Shown piece by piece: positions 26,252 to 34,297 of a stretch of DNA of 41,493 bases. The translations under genes and the position numbers were made by a program. The stretch's first letter is position 1. The number at the start of each line of letters is the position of its first letter. Location of the stretch: contig CADEEL010000028.1 of assembly GCA_902826335.1 (NCBI GenBank), positions 1 through 41,493 of the forward strand, in the 5' to 3' direction. The stretch comes from an uncultured Alphaproteobacteria bacterium. GTDB lineage: Bacteria > Pseudomonadota > Alphaproteobacteria > Caulobacterales > Aquidulcibacteraceae. The notes under the pieces are model-generated. The model did not search any database. It saw only the letters and a list, made by a program, of their open reading frames with translations, and was not told the DNA's origin.

Positions 26252-26886
26252 CTGGCCACCGCCATGCATTCCGTTCCCGCCGCGCGCACCCGATCGCAAA
26301 ACGCGGCGGCGGCGGCGCGATCGGGAAAATAGCCGGCGCGAACCCGAAAATATACGCCGCGCGCCCCCAGATCAGCGCGTTGAACATCCATGCGCGCCTC
26401 GGAGAACAGCGCGGGTGTGCGCGCCGCGACACGCGCCCACGCCGCCGGCGCCGCGGCCTCCGACCGCAGCGCGGCAACCTGAGCCACATAAGGCCCGTTC
26501 GCGGACACGCTCACCGCGCGCGCGGGCGCGGTGGCGCCTTGGCTGGCGCCAGGCGCCAGCGGCTCTTCCGGCGGCGCGCGCGCCACGATCGGCGCGGCGG
26601 GCGCTTCGCCCTCGATCAGATCGTTGAGAGCGGCGCGCTCCTCGGCGGCGGATTGCGTCTCTCGCCCGGGCGGCGGCTGAATCTTGTAATCGCCTGGCGC
26701 TTCGATGCGCGGCGTTTCCCCGCCTCCATAGGAATTCCACACGAAGCCCGAAAACGCCGCCAGCACCACGAACATCACGGCGAACATGAAGCCCTGCCGG
26801 CGCGGACCGGCGTCCGGCTCATCGCGGTGGGCCATGCGCGTATAACCGGCGGGCGGCGCATAGGCGCGGCGGTCATATCGACTCAT
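26248..26886 (-). CDS. SPOR-domain membrane protein
   Basis: The 212-residue protein has a cytoplasmic N-terminus, one membrane helix (GFMFAVMFVVLAAFSGFVW, about 32-50), a Pro/Ala-rich periplasmic linker, and a C-terminal SPOR domain (about 130-208: YVAQVAALRSEAAAPAAW ... VYFRVRAGYFPDRAAAAAFC). SPOR domains bind denuded glycan strands at the division septum, so a role in division or septal peptidoglycan is expected. It lies between dgt and nagZ, a common position for this gene in alphaproteobacteria. Confidence 0.93.
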   Translation of the reverse strand: MSRYDRRAYAPPAGYTRMAHRDEPDAGPRRQGFMFAVMFVVLAAFSGFVWNSYGGGETPRIEAPGDYKIQPPPGRETQSAAEERAALNDLIEGEAPAAPIVARAPPEEPLAPGASQGATAPARAVSVSANGPYVAQVAALRSEAAAPAAWARVAARTPALFSEARMDVQRADLGARGVYFRVRAGYFPDRAAAAAFCDRVRAAGTECMAVAR

Positions 26887-26948
26887 TGAACCATTAACCT
26901 TTGGAATCGTGTTCCTCGCGAGTTTATCATCGTCGCGCCGCGCATGCG

Positions 26949-28133
26949 TTAAGGGCGCACCGCGCCGAAGAGGCGCGCATGTTCATCCAGCGCGTACTCA
27001 TCGGTCATGCCGGCGATGTAGTCGCACACGCGCCGCGCGGCGCGCTGCGCATCGTCGCCCGGCGCGCGCCAGGCCGGGGGCAGCGTTTCCGGCTCGGCGA
27101 TGAAGAGATCGAACATCTCGGTGAGCACGCGCTTGGCATGGCTGCGGCTGCGATTGACGCGCCAGTGACGGTACATCCGCTCCATCAAGAATTTGCGCAG
27201 CAGCGCCTCATCGGCTCGCATCGCATCGGAAAAGCCCACGAGCCCGCGCCCAAGCGCACGCACGTCCGCCACATTTTTGGGCGCGGCTTCGCGTACGCGG
27301 CGGCTGGTTTCAGTCACGAGATCGTCCACCCATTCGCCGATCAGACGGCGCACCATTTCCGCGATCAGGCGATCGTGCGGCAGGCCGGGATAGTCGCGCA
27401 ACACGCCATCGGCCGCGCGCGCAACGCGCGGCGCGCCCTCGCGCAGTTCGTCCAGCGTGAAGAGGCCGGCGCGCAGGCCGTCATCGATGTCGTGATTGTT
27501 GTAGGCGATGTCGTCCGCGTGCGCGGCCACTTGCGCCTCCGCGCTGGGCCAAGTGTGCAGCTCAAGATCGTGCGTGGCCACGTATTCGGTGAGGGCCGCG
27601 GGCAATTGGCTGCCGCGCCCGTCATCGACGAGCGGGCCATTGTGTTTGACGACGCCCTCCAGCGTCTCCCACGTAAGATTGAGCCCATCAAAGCGCGGAT
27701 AGCGCCGTTCGAGCTTGGTGAGGATGCGCAGTGTCTGCGCATTATGATCAAAACCGCCGAAATCGCGCATGCAGGCGTCGAGCACATCTTCGCCCGTATG
27801 GCCGAACGGCGTGTGGCCGAGATCGTGCGCCAACGCGCAAACCTCCGCGAGGTCCACGTCCAGCCCAAGCCGGCGCGCGGCCGCGCGCGCGATCTGGGCC
27901 ACCTCAAGGGAATGCGTGAGGCGGGTGCGGTAATGATCGCCCTCATGGGCGATGAACACCTGGGTCTTGCCCTTCAAGCGTCGGAACGCGCTTGAATGGA
28001 TGACGCGGTCCCGGTCCCGCTCGAAGGGGGAGCGGTGGGCGCTCTCCGGCTCGCCATGGAGGCGCCCGCGCGTGCACGCCGGATCGGCCGCGTAAAGCGC
28101 GCGCGCGACTTCCCAAGGGGGGCGTGGATTCAT
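26949..28133 (-). CDS. dgt: Deoxyguanosinetriphosphate triphosphohydrolase-like protein
   Basis: The HD-domain hydrolase (394 residues) cleaves dNTPs, usually to nucleoside and triphosphate. Metal ligands are visible: RLTHSLEV (His74) and LAHDLGHTPFGHTGE (His103-Asp104, His107, His112), with a later Asp in HADDIAYNNHDIDDG. Homologues vary in substrate preference. I chose ATG 28133 because homology starts at PRPPWEVARALYA and an AGGCGG site lies upstream; a longer frame to 28217 would run into the divergent Fe-S gene's region. The 86-base gap to that gene should contain promoters for both. Confidence 0.93.
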   Translation of the reverse strand: MNPRPPWEVARALYAADPACTRGRLHGEPESAHRSPFERDRDRVIHSSAFRRLKGKTQVFIAHEGDHYRTRLTHSLEVAQIARAAARRLGLDVDLAEVCALAHDLGHTPFGHTGEDVLDACMRDFGGFDHNAQTLRILTKLERRYPRFDGLNLTWETLEGVVKHNGPLVDDGRGSQLPAALTEYVATHDLELHTWPSAEAQVAAHADDIAYNNHDIDDGLRAGLFTLDELREGAPRVARAADGVLRDYPGLPHDRLIAEMVRRLIGEWVDDLVTETSRRVREAAPKNVADVRALGRGLVGFSDAMRADEALLRKFLMERMYRHWRVNRSRSHAKRVLTEMFDLFIAEPETLPPAWRAPGDDAQRAARRVCDYIAGMTDEYALDEHARLFGAVRP

Positions 28134-28219
28134 CGCCGCCGCCTGTGAAGATCGCAGGGTGCTGTCCTTATTTCGGCCATCGGCTCTTATATGGAGACCA
28201 GTAGTTGACGGAATCACCC

Positions 28220-28546
28220 ATGGCAGCCCTCACCCTCACCCGTGCCGCCGCCCAGCGGATCAAGACCATCGTTGCGAGCGAACCGCCCGAGGCCGGGCTG
28301 CGCGTGGCGGTCGAAGGCGGCGGCTGCTCGGGCTTCCAATACGAAATCGCCGTGGCCCCCGGCCCGAACGCCGAGGATTCCGTCATTGAGCGGGATGGCG
28401 CGCGCCTCTTCGTGGACCCCACGTCCGCGCCGTTCCTGGAGGGCAGCGAGGTCGATTGGGTCGAGGAGCTGATCGGCGCCTCGTTCAAGGTCAAAAACCC
28501 AAATGCGCGCACAAGCTGCGGCTGCGGCGTGAGTTTTTCGATTTAG
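28220..28546 (+). CDS. A-type iron-sulfur carrier (ErpA/IscA family)
   Basis: The 108-residue protein carries all three cysteines of A-type Fe-S carriers: GGGCSGFQY (Cys36) and SCGCGVSF (Cys100 and Cys102). Such proteins insert [Fe-S] clusters into target enzymes; ErpA, IscA and SufA cannot be told apart safely from this sequence. Here it neighbours dgt, not isc or suf genes, which favours the ErpA-like stand-alone type. ATG 28220, with GGA seven bases upstream, fits homologues better than TTG 28205. The next gene starts three bases after its stop. Confidence 0.93.
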   Translation: MAALTLTRAAAQRIKTIVASEPPEAGLRVAVEGGGCSGFQYEIAVAPGPNAEDSVIERDGARLFVDPTSAPFLEGSEVDWVEELIGASFKVKNPNARTSCGCGVSFSI

Positions 28547-28549
28547 CCG

Positions 28550-29176
28550 ATGTTCCAGCAACCGCCGCCTAGCGTTGAAATGGGCCGCCAGGCCCTGCGC
28601 GCCGGCCGCTACGAGACGGCCCGCCGCGCCTTCGAGGCTGCGGCCGATCGCGGCGAGGCGGCCGGCTTTTATGAAATGGGCCTGCTCTACTGGTATGGCC
28701 AGGGCGTTGTGAAATCCTTGGAGAAGGCGGTCGCGCTGTTCACCCTGGCGGCCGAGCGCGGCGACGCGGACGCCCAACACGCGGTCGCCCTCGCCCTTTT
28801 GCCCAGCGACCGGCCGGCGGCGGAGCGTTGGCTGGTCAAGGCGTCCGAGGCCGGCCACGCGCCGGCCATGACGCGCCTGGCCGAGCTTTTTCTCGAGCGG
28901 GATCGCGGGGCTGCGCGCGCGCTGCTGGCCCGCGCGGCGGAGGCCGGCTACCCACCGGCCATGATCGCCTATGGCCATTCCCTCGCCCGTGAGCCCGAGC
29001 GGGACACGGACCCCGCCGAGGGCCTCGCCTGGCTTTATGCGGCCGTTTCTGTGACGGGCGACGCCGATGTGGAGCGCGACGCCCGCGCGCTCGCCCAAGT
29101 CCTGCATGCGCGGGCGATCACGGAAGCGCAAAAGCGCGGCCGCTCGCTCGCGAAGCGCCTCGCGCGGCCCCGTTAG
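28550..29176 (+). CDS. Sel1/TPR-like repeat protein
   Basis: The 208-residue protein contains tandem Sel1-type helical repeats, seen as GRYETARRAFEAAADRG, the block AGFYEMGLLYWYGQGV, LEKAVALFTLAAERGDADAQ, and later GHAPAMTRLAELF and GYPPAMIAYGHSL. Sel1 repeats mediate protein contacts. There is no signal peptide, so it is probably cytoplasmic. It begins three bases after the Fe-S carrier stop and may be co-transcribed with it, but I cannot name a partner or function. Confidence 0.83.
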   Translation: MFQQPPPSVEMGRQALRAGRYETARRAFEAAADRGEAAGFYEMGLLYWYGQGVVKSLEKAVALFTLAAERGDADAQHAVALALLPSDRPAAERWLVKASEAGHAPAMTRLAELFLERDRGAARALLARAAEAGYPPAMIAYGHSLAREPERDTDPAEGLAWLYAAVSVTGDADVERDARALAQVLHARAITEAQKRGRSLAKRLARPR

Positions 29177-29231
29177 GACATACTCAAAAATCGGCTTTCG
29201 CTGACGCGGCGTCCTGTGAGACGCATGGGCC

Positions 29232-29906
29232 ATGATGACCGTCACCGAAGCGCTGAAGCAGCGCACCTCGATCCGAGCCTTCAAGCGCGACCCCGTGCCC
29301 GAGACGCTGGTCCGTGACATCCTCGATGTCGCGCGCTGGGCGCCGTCCGGCGGCAATGTGCAACCATGGAAGGTGATCGCCGTCGCTGGCGCGGCGCGCG
29401 ACGCGGTGTGCGCCGTTGCGAAGACAGCGCTCGCCGCCAACCCCGCCGGCGACGATGCGGGCCGGCCGATCTATCCGGACAATCTGTGGGAGCCGCACCG
29501 CTCCTGGCGCTACAAGGTGGGCGAGGATATGTACGCCTTGCTCGGCATCGGGCGCGAAAACAAGGCGGCGCGGTTCGCGCATCTGGCGCGGAATTTCGAC
29601 TTCTTCGATGCGCCGGTCGGCCTTTTCTTCGTCATCGATGAGCGCATGGGCCATGGCCAATGGGCGCATTTGGGCATGTTCATGCAATCCATCGCGCTGG
29701 CCGCCATCGAGCGTGGCGTATCCAGCTGCATGCAAGAAGCGTGGGCGCGCGCGCGGCCCGCGCTTAAGGCGCACTTTGCGCTGGCCGAGACCGAGCTGGT
29801 CTATTGCGCGATGGCCCTTGGATATGCGGACGAGGCCGCGCCGGTGAACAAACTGCGCAGCGAACGCGCGGCGGTCGATGAATTCGCGCGGTTTGACGGA
29901 TTTTAG
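29232..29906 (+). CDS. FMN-dependent nitroreductase family protein
   Basis: The 224-residue protein shows the family start KQRTSIRAFKRDPVPETL and the FMN-pocket segment ARWAPSGGNVQPWKV, then GHGQWAHLGMFMQSIALAA and the C-terminal MALGYADEAAPVN. Such enzymes reduce nitroaromatics, quinones or other substrates with NAD(P)H; the natural substrate is unknown. Its end overlaps the end of the convergent small membrane-protein gene by four bases (29903-29906). The 55 bases upstream show no strong signal, and the ribosome-binding site is weak. Confidence 0.93.
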   Translation: MMTVTEALKQRTSIRAFKRDPVPETLVRDILDVARWAPSGGNVQPWKVIAVAGAARDAVCAVAKTALAANPAGDDAGRPIYPDNLWEPHRSWRYKVGEDMYALLGIGRENKAARFAHLARNFDFFDAPVGLFFVIDERMGHGQWAHLGMFMQSIALAAIERGVSSCMQEAWARARPALKAHFALAETELVYCAMALGYADEAAPVNKLRSERAAVDEFARFDGF

Positions 29907-30223
29907 TTCGCGCCCGCGAAACGCGTCAGCATGAGGAGCGCCGCGGCGACGGCGACGGCCACGATCGGCCAGAGCAGCAGGCGCGTCAGCGCACGCTCAC
30001 GCGGGCCCGCCAGCCACGCGTACCAGCCGCGCAGGATGCTGATGATGCAGACGACGGGCGTGAGCGACGTGACGAGTACGAACGCCCAGCTCACGAAGGC
30101 GCTCCATGAGGAAAACTGAACCTCAAGCAGCGCCGGCAGACGCAGGATATAAGTCGGCGCAAGATAAAGCGGCGCAAGACACGCGAGCGTGCCCAGCAGC
30201 ATGAAGATGAAGCGCCAATTCAT
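29903..30223 (-). CDS. Small membrane protein of unknown function
   Basis: The 106-residue product has three hydrophobic segments (FIFMLLGTLACLAPLYLAP, FVSWAFVLVTSLTPVVCIISIL, and LLLWPIVAVAVAAALLMLTRF) separated by a loop around GPRERALTRL. I do not recognise a family. Its ATG overlaps the stop of the preceding membrane-protein gene as ATGA (30220-30223), so the two are probably an operon encoding paired membrane proteins. Confidence 0.72.
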   Translation of the reverse strand: MNWRFIFMLLGTLACLAPLYLAPTYILRLPALLEVQFSSWSAFVSWAFVLVTSLTPVVCIISILRGWYAWLAGPRERALTRLLLWPIVAVAVAAALLMLTRFAGAN

Positions 30224-30579
30224 TCCTCACCCCGACCGAAATCGAAGCGGCCATCTTCCGCGAAATCAACAACAGCGAAGATGATTCCAAGTAGAATGAG
30301 CCACGCAATCGGCGCCAATATGATTGGAACCGTATCCATTTGGCCTTGGCTGTAATGCGTCCACGCAAAATAAACGCCCGCGCTGGCGGCCAACGGGAAG
30401 GTCCAGGATAGGAACACCGCGATCACCAACAGCGCGCGCGAGCGCCATTCGGCCCGCTCCTCACGCTTCAGCAGGCGCGCGCCCTGCCCCAGGCACGCGG
30501 CCGCGACGCAGGCGTTGAACAACGTAAAGGCGATCAGCAGCGCAAGCATCCTTGCTGCGCCTAGCACGAATGCGCGCAC
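30220..30579 (-). CDS. Small membrane protein of unknown function
   Basis: The 119-residue product has three hydrophobic segments: MLALLIAFTLFNACVAAACL, LLVIAVFLSWTFPLAASAGVYFAW and VPIILAPIAWLILLGIIFAVVDF, and an acidic C-terminus. A GTG at 30579 is used; ATG 30549 would remove ten residues without losing the first helix. Neither has a convincing ribosome-binding site. It overlaps the next gene by four bases. Both are of unknown function. Confidence 0.7.
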   Translation of the reverse strand: MRAFVLGAARMLALLIAFTLFNACVAAACLGQGARLLKREERAEWRSRALLVIAVFLSWTFPLAASAGVYFAWTHYSQGQMDTVPIILAPIAWLILLGIIFAVVDFAEDGRFDFGRGEE

Positions 30580-30701
30580 AGGTCTTGCCGGAACACGCGA
30601 TTGTGGACGGCCGCCTGTCGCTTATGCCCATCGCCCCACTCCAAGCCCGGCGCCTGCGCAATTCATCTTGACCGGGGCCGCCCATCGGCGATGTAGCGGG
30701 C

Positions 30702-31502
30702 ATGGCCATCTCCATCGCCTCCTGGAACGTGAATTCGATCCTCGCGCGCCTCCCCACCGCGCTCGCTGTGCTGAAGACGATCGACGCGGATGTCGTCTGT
30801 CTGCAGGAGCTGAAGTGCGAGGACGACCGCTTTCCGCGCCTGGAGATCGAAGCGCTCGGCTACAATGTCGAGACACACGGCCAGAAGACATACAATGGCG
30901 TGGCTATTCTCTCGAAGCACCGCATCGAGGAAATCGCGCCGGGGCTTCCAGAAAACGAAGGCGTGGGCGAAGGAGACGATCACGCCCGCTATCTGGAAGC
31001 CGTGATCGCCGCGCCCGCGGGGCCAATTCGCGTCGCCGCGCTCTATGCGCCCAACGGCAATCCTGTCGATAGCCCGAAATTTCCTTATAAGCTCGCCTGG
31101 ATGGACCGCCTCGTCGCGCATGCGCGGCGGCTGCTCACACTCGAAGAACCACTCGTGCTCGCCGGCGACTACAACATCATCCCGCGTGACGAGGATGTTG
31201 ACGATCCCGCCGCCTGGCGCGGCGACGCGCTCTTCCGCGCCGAAAGCGTCGGCAAGTATCGCACGCTCTTGAATCTAGGCCTCGTCGACGCCTTCATGCA
31301 GACCGACGGACGCGCCCGGCAATTCACATTCTGGGACTATCAGGGCGGCGCCTGGCGGCGTGATCATGGCATCCGCATCGATCACCTGCTCGTCTCGCCG
31401 CAAGCGGCGGATCGACTGCAAAGCGTCGCCATTCATCGCGAAGCGCGCACGCTCGATAAGCCCAGCGATCACGTTCCCATTATCGGATCGTTCGCGCTTT
31501 AG
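30702..31502 (+). CDS. xth: Exodeoxyribonuclease III (AP endonuclease)
   Basis: Exonuclease III nicks DNA at abasic sites and removes 3'-blocking groups in base-excision repair. The 266-residue protein has all signatures: SWNVNSILAR, LQELKCED (Glu36 binds metal), YAPNGNP, GDYNIIP (Asp156, Asn158) and PSDHVPI (His257). The 122 bases upstream (30580-30701) contain the divergent promoters for it and the small membrane-protein pair. Its stop overlaps the end of the DUF3137 gene by four bases. Confidence 0.97.
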   Translation: MAISIASWNVNSILARLPTALAVLKTIDADVVCLQELKCEDDRFPRLEIEALGYNVETHGQKTYNGVAILSKHRIEEIAPGLPENEGVGEGDDHARYLEAVIAAPAGPIRVAALYAPNGNPVDSPKFPYKLAWMDRLVAHARRLLTLEEPLVLAGDYNIIPRDEDVDDPAAWRGDALFRAESVGKYRTLLNLGLVDAFMQTDGRARQFTFWDYQGGAWRRDHGIRIDHLLVSPQAADRLQSVAIHREARTLDKPSDHVPIIGSFAL

Positions 31503-32482
31503 TTCCGCCGCGTTTGCGCCGTCACCACGGCGTCGATCACGCGCATGACGCTGCCTAAATCGTCCACCAGCGCATGCGCGCGCGCTTCATCCGCAAGCGG
31601 CTTGAACATGCTGCCGGGCTCGAAGCGGTTGCCGCCTTCGATGGCGATCAGGAGATCGCCCTGCTCAAAGGCGCAACGGATTTTCTTGCCGCGAAAGGCC
31701 GTTTCGAGCGCCAGCAGCCGCTCCATGAACACCGGGTGGAGCAGGTAGCGCGCCTCAACCTGGTCCGTGCCGAACACTTCGAACGCCTTCTCGAACTTGG
31801 GATCCTCCAGGCCGATGCGCTGCAGATTGCGCCCGCCGAGCAGCCCGTTGAAAATCCCGGCATCGCGCCGCACCACGGTGACGCCGAGAAAATCGCGTGG
31901 AAACTTCAAGCGCACGATCTGGCCACGAAACACCGTTGACCAATGCGTGCGGCCCTTATTGTCACGGTGGCGCCGCTCAAGATGCGCCTCATAGAGATCG
32001 AAATTCGCGCCGGCATGCGCGCCCGCGAACCAATCCTCGAACTTCTTGCGGTCATGGCCCGGCAGCAGGCTCAGCGCCATGCAGCGATCGAAGGCCGGGC
32101 CGGCTGGAACCATAAGCGTGTATGTGACGCCGATCGAGTCCGCGATGGCGGTGAGCGAGGCCGTTTTCACCTTGCGACGCACTTTCTCCACGTCCGAATT
32201 CGCCCACACAAATACGCCGAACGCGCCGAACACGCCGGCTGCAATGCCCCAGCCTGCCTGCTGCGCCATGATAAGCAAGGCGATGGCGATCGCGGCTACA
32301 ATCGGCAGGCCGATCCACAAGCGCTGCCGAAACGTAGAGACCGCGGCGACGCGTTCGCCCTCGTGCGCCTCGAAGCAAGGCAAGATGCGGCTGGCGTAGA
32401 GGCTTTGAAAGCCCGCCTCATCGAGTGCTGCGAGATTTGTGGATTCCGCCGCCGGCGGCGCGCCTTGCACTTGTTCGCTCAC
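31499..32482 (-). CDS. DUF3137-family membrane protein
   Basis: The 327-residue protein has two adjacent membrane helices (RLWIGLPIVAAIAIALLIMA and GIAAGVFGAFGVFVW, about 53-95) and a large soluble domain containing FDLYEAHLERRH and the typical FEVFGTDQVEARYLLHPVF, followed by IRCAFEQGDLLIAIEGG. This matches DUF3137, whose function is unknown. It is 15 bases downstream of ilvD and on the same strand, so it may be co-transcribed. No enzymatic motif is visible. Confidence 0.88.
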   Translation of the reverse strand: MSEQVQGAPPAAESTNLAALDEAGFQSLYASRILPCFEAHEGERVAAVSTFRQRLWIGLPIVAAIAIALLIMAQQAGWGIAAGVFGAFGVFVWANSDVEKVRRKVKTASLTAIADSIGVTYTLMVPAGPAFDRCMALSLLPGHDRKKFEDWFAGAHAGANFDLYEAHLERRHRDNKGRTHWSTVFRGQIVRLKFPRDFLGVTVVRRDAGIFNGLLGGRNLQRIGLEDPKFEKAFEVFGTDQVEARYLLHPVFMERLLALETAFRGKKIRCAFEQGDLLIAIEGGNRFEPGSMFKPLADEARAHALVDDLGSVMRVIDAVVTAQTRRN

Positions 32483-32497
32483 GAGGGCCCCCTTTGA

Positions 32498-34228
32498 TCA
32501 GATGTCCGCGTAGACATGGCGTTCGCCGTCCATGCCTGGATGGGTGACGGCGCCGAGATGGGCCGGCCCCACCATCTGCGCGTATTTCCACAATGCGCCG
32601 GAACCATAGCTCGTAACGCGTGGTTTGAAATTCTTGGCGCGCTCGGCCAGCACCGCTTCGCCGACCTCAAGATCGATGCGGCCCTCGCGCGCATCGATGG
32701 AGATGATGTCGCCGTCCTTCACGAATGCGATCGGCCCGCCGACTTGCGCTTCGGGCCCCACATGGCCGATGCAGAAACCGCGCGTGGCGCCGGAAAAGCG
32801 CCCATCTGTCACCAGCGCCACCTTGTCGCCCATGCCCTGGCCATAGAGCGCCGCGGTGGTGGAGAGCATCTCGCGCATACCGGGCCCGCCGCGCGGCCCC
32901 TCATAACGGATGACGAGCACTTCACCTTCCTTGTACTGACGGTTCGCCACCGCCGCGAAGCACGCCTCCTCGCCCTCGAACACGCGCGCCGGCCCGCGAA
33001 AAGCAAGATTGCTCATGCCCGCGACTTTTACGATCGCGCCCTTGGGCGCGAGGGTGCCCCACAAGCCCACGACGCCGCCATCGGCGGACAGTGGATTCGT
33101 ATGCGGACGGATCACATCTTGATCCGCGCGCCAGACGACGTCCGCCAGGTTTTCGCGCATTGTCTTGCCGGTGACGGTCATCACGTCGCCATCGATGAGG
33201 CCGGCGTCCAGCAAAGTGCGCAGCAGCATCGGCATGCCGCCGGCCGCGCCCATATCCTTGGCGACGAAGCGCCCGCCGGGCTTCAAATCCGCGAGCCACG
33301 GCGCCTTGCGGAACGCCTTGGCCACGTCCGCGAGCGTGAAGCGGATGCCGCATTCATGCGCCATGGCCGGCAAGTGCAGCGCCGCGTTGGTGGAGCCGCC
33401 CGTGGCGGCGACGACGATCGCCGCGTTCTCGAATGCGGCGCGCGTGCAGATGTCGCGCGGGCGGATGTTTCGTTCGATCAGATCGACGACCGCGCGCCCA
33501 CTTGCCTCGGCATAAGCGTCACGCCCCTCCGCCGGCGCTGGCAAGGCCGAGGATAGTGGCAAGGCGAGCCCAATCGCTTCGGACACGCACGCCATGGTGT
33601 TGGCGGTGAACTGACCCCCGCACGCGCCATCGCCGGGGCAGGCCGCGCGTTCAAGCTTCGCGAGCTTATCGGCATCCATGTCATTGCGGCCGGCCGCGTG
33701 CGCGCCCACGGCCTCAAACACGTCGAGCACAGTGACGTCGCGCCCTTCGAAGCGGCCCGGCAGGATGGAGCCGCCATATAGAAAGACGCTGGGCGCGTTG
33801 AGGCGCAGCATCGCCATCATCATGCCCGGCAGGCTCTTGTCGCAACCCGCGACGCCGACCAGCGCGTCGTAGCAATGGCCGCGCATGGTGAGTTCGATGG
33901 AATCCGCGATCACTTCACGCGACACCAGAGATGAGCGCATGCCCTCATGCCCCATGGCGATCCCGTCCGTCACCGTGATGGTGCAGAATTCGCGCGGCGT
34001 GGCGCCCGCCGCCTTGACGCCGCGCGCGGCCGCGTGCGCCTGGCGCATCAGCGCCGTGTTGCAGGGCGCGGCCTCGTTCCAGCAGGACGCGACCCCGACA
34101 AAGGGCTGCTCGATCTCCTTCGTGCCGAGGCCCATGGCATAATAATAAGACCTATGCGGCGCACGCTCCGGCCCCAGCGTCGTATGCCGGGACGGCAATT
34201 TTGATTTATCCCACTTCCGGTTTGTCAT
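32498..34228 (-). CDS. ilvD: Dihydroxy-acid dehydratase
   Basis: IlvD dehydrates dihydroxy-acids in the synthesis of valine, isoleucine and leucine precursors, using an Fe-S cluster and a divalent metal. The 576-residue protein has the cysteine motifs SCWNEAAPCN (Cys49), AGCDKSLPG (Cys129) and CPGDGACGGQF (Cys203), plus the later VTDGRFSGATRG. The related sugar-acid dehydratases share these motifs; length, context-free similarity and the C-terminal part favour IlvD. ATG 34228 follows AGGA nine bases upstream. The 69 bases to the divergent acyl-CoA synthetase gene hold both promoters. Confidence 0.93.
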   Translation of the reverse strand: MTNRKWDKSKLPSRHTTLGPERAPHRSYYYAMGLGTKEIEQPFVGVASCWNEAAPCNTALMRQAHAAARGVKAAGATPREFCTITVTDGIAMGHEGMRSSLVSREVIADSIELTMRGHCYDALVGVAGCDKSLPGMMMAMLRLNAPSVFLYGGSILPGRFEGRDVTVLDVFEAVGAHAAGRNDMDADKLAKLERAACPGDGACGGQFTANTMACVSEAIGLALPLSSALPAPAEGRDAYAEASGRAVVDLIERNIRPRDICTRAAFENAAIVVAATGGSTNAALHLPAMAHECGIRFTLADVAKAFRKAPWLADLKPGGRFVAKDMGAAGGMPMLLRTLLDAGLIDGDVMTVTGKTMRENLADVVWRADQDVIRPHTNPLSADGGVVGLWGTLAPKGAIVKVAGMSNLAFRGPARVFEGEEACFAAVANRQYKEGEVLVIRYEGPRGGPGMREMLSTTAALYGQGMGDKVALVTDGRFSGATRGFCIGHVGPEAQVGGPIAFVKDGDIISIDAREGRIDLEVGEAVLAERAKNFKPRVTSYGSGALWKYAQMVGPAHLGAVTHPGMDGERHVYADI

Positions 34229-34297
34229 GCGCGATGCGTCCTATAGAGACGTGATAAGCCGCGCCGTGAGACGCAGGCAACCTTTTGGGGAGGCTTC

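Noticed and set aside
28214-29440. 408-codon leftward frame opposite the Fe-S carrier, Sel1 and nitroreductase genes
   Set aside because: All three opposite genes have clear family motifs; this frame does not.
34229-34297. A riboswitch or attenuator upstream of ilvD
   Set aside because: The 69-base gap is too short for a known riboswitch plus promoters and I see no leader peptide rich in branched-chain codons.
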